DNA of 64,000 bases, taken from the NCBI RefSeq assembly GCF_032842345.1, contig NZ_WBKO01000001.1, positions 1,054,001-1,118,000 on the forward strand, in the 5' to 3' direction. A model generated the notes under the pieces. It made no database searches. It worked only from the letters and a program-made list of their open reading frames with translations, and had not been told where the DNA came from. Of this stretch, positions 61,907 through 64,000 are shown piece after piece. The translations under genes were made by a program, and so were the position numbers. The stretch's first letter is position 1; each line of letters opens with the position of its first letter. This DNA is from Methanoculleus caldifontis. Its GTDB lineage: Archaea > Halobacteriota > Methanomicrobia > Methanomicrobiales > Methanoculleaceae.

Positions 61907-61932
61907 GCCGCCGGGACGGCGGCCAGGTGATC
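61907..61932 (+). promoter_or_regulatory. Leader hairpin and ribosome-binding site of cbiM
   Basis: GCCGCCG-GGA-CGGCGGC (61907-61923) is a perfect 7-bp stem ending one base before the ribosome-binding sequence AGGTGATC (61925-61932). The site supports initiation at the GTG at 61936 rather than the in-frame GTG at 61927 that it contains. The strong hairpin may modulate access of ribosomes. Confidence 0.45.
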
Positions 61933-61935
61933 ATC

Positions 61936-62628
61936 GTGCATATCATGGAAGGATTCTTACCCGGCCCCTGGTGGGAGATCTGGTTCCTCGTCTCCCTGCC
62001 ATTCATCATCGTCGGACTGTACCAGCTCAATAATCTCGTGCGGGAGAAGCGGGAGACCCTGCCGCTCCTTGCAGTCGCAGGCGCGTTCGTCTTCGTCCTC
62101 TCCTCGCTCAAACTCCCCTCGTTCAACGGGAGTTGCTCGCACCCCACGGGGACGGGGCTCGGGGCCATCCTCTTCGGCCCCTGCATCGCCGCGGTCCTCG
62201 GCCTGATCGTCCTCGTCTTCCAGGCGGTCTTCCTCGCGCACGGCGGGATCACCACCCTCGGGGCGAACGTCTTCTCGATGGGGATCGCGGGCCCCGCCGT
62301 CGCCTACCTCATCTACAAGGCCGGGACCCGGGCGGGCGCGAACACCTACGCGACGGTCTTCGTCGCCGCGGCACTCGCCGATCTCACCACCTACGTCGTC
62401 ACCTCGGTTCAGCTCGCCCTCGCCTTCCCCGGTAGCGGCGGGTTTGTCGAGGCATTCGTAGCCTTTGCCGGGATCTTCGCCGTCACCCAGGTCCCCCTTG
62501 CCATCGTCGAAGGAGCGGTCATCGCGCTGGTCTTCAAGTATATCGTCCAGCTCAAACCCGAGATCCTCACCCGCTTAAACCTCCTCTCCGAGAGCACCGT
62601 CCGGAAACTCCGGGAGGCCGCAGCATGA
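61936..62628 (+). CDS. cbiM: Cobalt ECF transporter substrate-binding membrane protein
   Basis: CbiM is the S-component that captures cobalt. The 230-residue product begins MHIMEGFLP when the GTG at 61936 is used. The histidine at position 2 is the N-terminal metal ligand of the CbiM/NikM family, which fixes this start. About seven hydrophobic segments follow, with the conserved SFNGSCSHPTGTGLGAILFG loop containing further metal-binding histidine. It overlaps cbiN by 4 nt (ATGA). Cobalt rather than nickel is inferred from cbiN and the neighbouring cbiA. Confidence 0.94.
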   Translation: MHIMEGFLPGPWWEIWFLVSLPFIIVGLYQLNNLVREKRETLPLLAVAGAFVFVLSSLKLPSFNGSCSHPTGTGLGAILFGPCIAAVLGLIVLVFQAVFLAHGGITTLGANVFSMGIAGPAVAYLIYKAGTRAGANTYATVFVAAALADLTTYVVTSVQLALAFPGSGGFVEAFVAFAGIFAVTQVPLAIVEGAVIALVFKYIVQLKPEILTRLNLLSESTVRKLREAAA

Positions 62629-62915
62629 AGTACGGTCTCGAGATCGCGGTCGTCCTGATCATCGTCGTCTTTGCCGCAGTCTTCCTCCTGCAGGACGCCG
62701 CGATCCGCGCCTCCGGGGAGGAGGCCTGGGGCGGGGCGGACGGCGCGGCCGCAGACCTCATCGAGGCCTCGGGCTACGAGCCCTGGGCGGAACCATTCTG
62801 GGAGCCCCCGAGCGGCGAGGTCGAGTCCCTTCTCTTTGCCCTGCAGGCCGCCATCGGCGCGGTAGTCATCGGTTACGTCCTCGGCTACTGGCAGGGCAGC
62901 AGGAAAACCGCCTGA
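62625..62915 (+). CDS. cbiN: Cobalt ECF transporter accessory protein
   Basis: This 96-residue protein has two membrane helices (about 6-24, IAVVLIIVVFAAVFLL, and about 70-88, FALQAAIGAVVIGYVLGYW) joined by an extracellular loop containing SGYEPWAEPFWEPPSGEVES, characteristic of CbiN. CbiN assists metal loading of CbiM and marks the system as a cobalt importer. Confidence 0.94.
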   Translation: MKYGLEIAVVLIIVVFAAVFLLQDAAIRASGEEAWGGADGAAADLIEASGYEPWAEPFWEPPSGEVESLLFALQAAIGAVVIGYVLGYWQGSRKTA

Positions 62916-62959
62916 TTTTTGTGGTGATCCGGCAAACCAGATGAGAGGACGGGACTGCA

Positions 62960-63736
62960 GTGCACACGATGCTCGATGACTTTGCCCAGGTAAATGGCCT
63001 CCGGGAGACGAGCCCGGGCCTCAAACTTTTCCTCGGGCTCGCGAGCATCCTCCTCTGCGTCTCGTCCTCCGGCCCTGCCGCCCCCCTGCTGGTCGCGGCC
63101 GCGATGAGCGCGGCGATCCTTCTCCTTGCCGGGATCCCGGCGCGTTTCTACGCCCGCCTCCTCCTCGTCCCGGTCTCGTTCGCCGCGATGAGCATCGCCG
63201 TGATCCTCTTTATCACCCCCGGCGGTGCGGTGCTCTTCGAGGTCCCCGGCCTCCCCCTCACGATAACCGCCGGCGGCGCGAGCCTCGCCGCCCTTCTCCT
63301 CGCCCGGGTCTTCGGGGGGATGTGCTCGCTCTACTTCATCGCGCTCACGACGCCGATGGCCGAAGTCTTTGATATCCTCCGCAAGCTCCGGGTGCCCGCC
63401 GTCTTCATCGACCTTGCCATGCTCACCTACCGGTTCATCTTCATCTTCATCGAGGAGGCCGGCCAGATCTACCGCTCGCAGGTGATGCGCCTCGGCTATT
63501 CGCGGTTCCGCGAGTCCGTCCAATCTTTCGGGATGCTTGCCGGGGCGCTCTTCCTCCGGACCTGGGAGAGCGGCGAATCCCTGGTTCTCGCGATGGACGC
63601 CCGCTGCTACGACGGCAGGCTCGGCATCCCCGGCGAAGCCCGGCCGGTCTCGCTCTCCGCGCTCGCAACGGCCTTTCTCTACCTTGCCGCCGTCCTCGGC
63701 GTCTCACTCTCCACCGGAGGTATTGCACTCGCATGA
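62960..63736 (+). CDS. cbiQ: Cobalt ECF transporter T component
   Basis: This 258-residue membrane protein couples CbiMN to the ATPase. It has about five helices and the T-component coupling region with EVFDILRKLRVPAVFIDLA and AMDARCYDG (an Ala-Arg-Gly type motif near residue 210). The start is GTG at 62960; an ATG three codons later is also possible. It overlaps the cbiO start by 4 nt (ATGA). Confidence 0.92.
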   Translation: MHTMLDDFAQVNGLRETSPGLKLFLGLASILLCVSSSGPAAPLLVAAAMSAAILLLAGIPARFYARLLLVPVSFAAMSIAVILFITPGGAVLFEVPGLPLTITAGGASLAALLLARVFGGMCSLYFIALTTPMAEVFDILRKLRVPAVFIDLAMLTYRFIFIFIEEAGQIYRSQVMRLGYSRFRESVQSFGMLAGALFLRTWESGESLVLAMDARCYDGRLGIPGEARPVSLSALATAFLYLAAVLGVSLSTGGIALA

Positions 63737-64000
63737 CGACACCACTCCTTGAGATCGACAACGTCACCTATGCCTACCCGAACGGTCCCGCCGCCCTTGC
63801 CGGAGTGAGCGTCCGGATCGCCGCGGGCTCGAAGACCGCCCTCGTCGGCCCGAACGGTGCCGGGAAGTCGACGCTTCTCCTGATGCTCAACGGCATGCTC
63901 CGGCCCGCCTCGGGTACAGTCCGCTTCGACGGCCGCCCGCTCGCCTACGATACCCGGAGCCTCCGGGACCTCCGCCGCCGGGTCGGGTTCGTCTTCCAGA
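63733..64000 (+). CDS. cbiO: Cobalt ECF transporter ATPase (3' end outside window)
   Basis: The first 89 codons are visible. They show the A-loop tyrosine region LEIDNVTYAYPNG, Walker A VGPNGAGKSTLLLML (about 35-50) and the start of the Q-loop RRVGFVFQ at the window edge. The gene follows cbiQ with an ATGA overlap and completes cbiMNQO. The signature motif and Walker B lie beyond the window. Confidence 0.93.
   Translation, partial: MTTPLLEIDNVTYAYPNGPAALAGVSVRIAAGSKTALVGPNGAGKSTLLLMLNGMLRPASGTVRFDGRPLAYDTRSLRDLRRRVGFVFQ

Noticed and set aside
61808-61935. Cobalamin riboswitch upstream of cbiM
   Set aside because: The region is short, AT-rich in the middle and lacks a recognisable B12 box; only a simple hairpin is present.

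Overview
The window is GC-rich archaeal DNA, most likely from a hydrogenotrophic methanogen of the Methanomicrobiales close to Methanoculleus. That placement is inferred from gene content, not from a search. Archaeal markers include a cupin-type phosphoglucose isomerase, a geranylgeranyl reductase with its ferredoxin, RIO2 kinase, a DUF460 protein, TrmB and DUF128 (NrpR-type) regulators, archaellin-like and COG1361 surface proteins, TATA boxes about 25 nt upstream of probable leaderless starts, and anaerobic (early cobalt insertion) cobalamin genes. No rRNA, tRNA, CRISPR array or complete insertion sequence was seen.

Layout. 0-16.6 kb is mostly housekeeping: a C_GCAxxG_C_C protein cut by the window edge, a PLP aminotransferase, an acyltransferase, a YhfC protease, the translationally coupled RIO2-DUF460-ThiL operon, a tRNA thiolase, a COG1361 protein plus phosphoglucose isomerase facing a TrmB regulator, a lone DUF128 protein, an unknown protein with a flavin disulfide oxidoreductase, and a CBS/DRTGG pyrophosphatase. 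16.9-21.2 kb is a MacB/FtsX-type ABC operon led by a COG1361 surface protein, with an 18-bp perfect palindrome upstream. 21.3-32.4 kb holds a possible nuclease-fold protein, MarC, PAP2, an orphan archaellin-like protein, NfeD/stomatin, an orphan solute-binding lipoprotein, a site-2 protease, RNase HII, a TrkA protein, and geranylgeranyl reductase with ferredoxin.

32.5-38.2 kb is a tightly overlapping cobalamin operon, cbiT-L-F-G-H-C-D-E. Its partners lie at the far end of the window: cbiA (or its paralogue cfbB) at 60.5-61.8 kb, and the cobalt importer cbiM-N-Q-O from 61.9 kb past the window edge. 38.2-40.6 kb is an accessory patch with an IS5-type transposase fragment and two adenine methylases but no recognisable endonuclease.

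44.8-59.4 kb is the most unusual region. Five consecutive same-strand genes encode secreted or membrane-anchored proteins built from cohesin-like and dockerin modules: a PKD-dockerin protein; a 1778-residue subtilase with CARDB, cohesin and dockerin modules; a 1270-residue protein with an N-terminal cohesin, an alpha-2-macroglobulin-type thioester domain and a degenerate dockerin; a short cohesin protein on a Thr/Pro-rich stalk with a membrane anchor; and a large cohesin/PEGA protein with a membrane anchor. I propose a cell-surface complex assembled by cohesin-dockerin pairing that unites a protease with a thioester protein. A PAS histidine kinase and a Cache-HAMP-SpoIIE phosphatase lie directly upstream, and the phosphatase is translationally coupled to the first dockerin gene.

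A dispersed family of palindromic intergenic elements (CTCACGCGAA ... TTCGCGTGAG ends) occurs at four places in the first 28 kb. All functional statements rest on reading the sequence; no database search was run.
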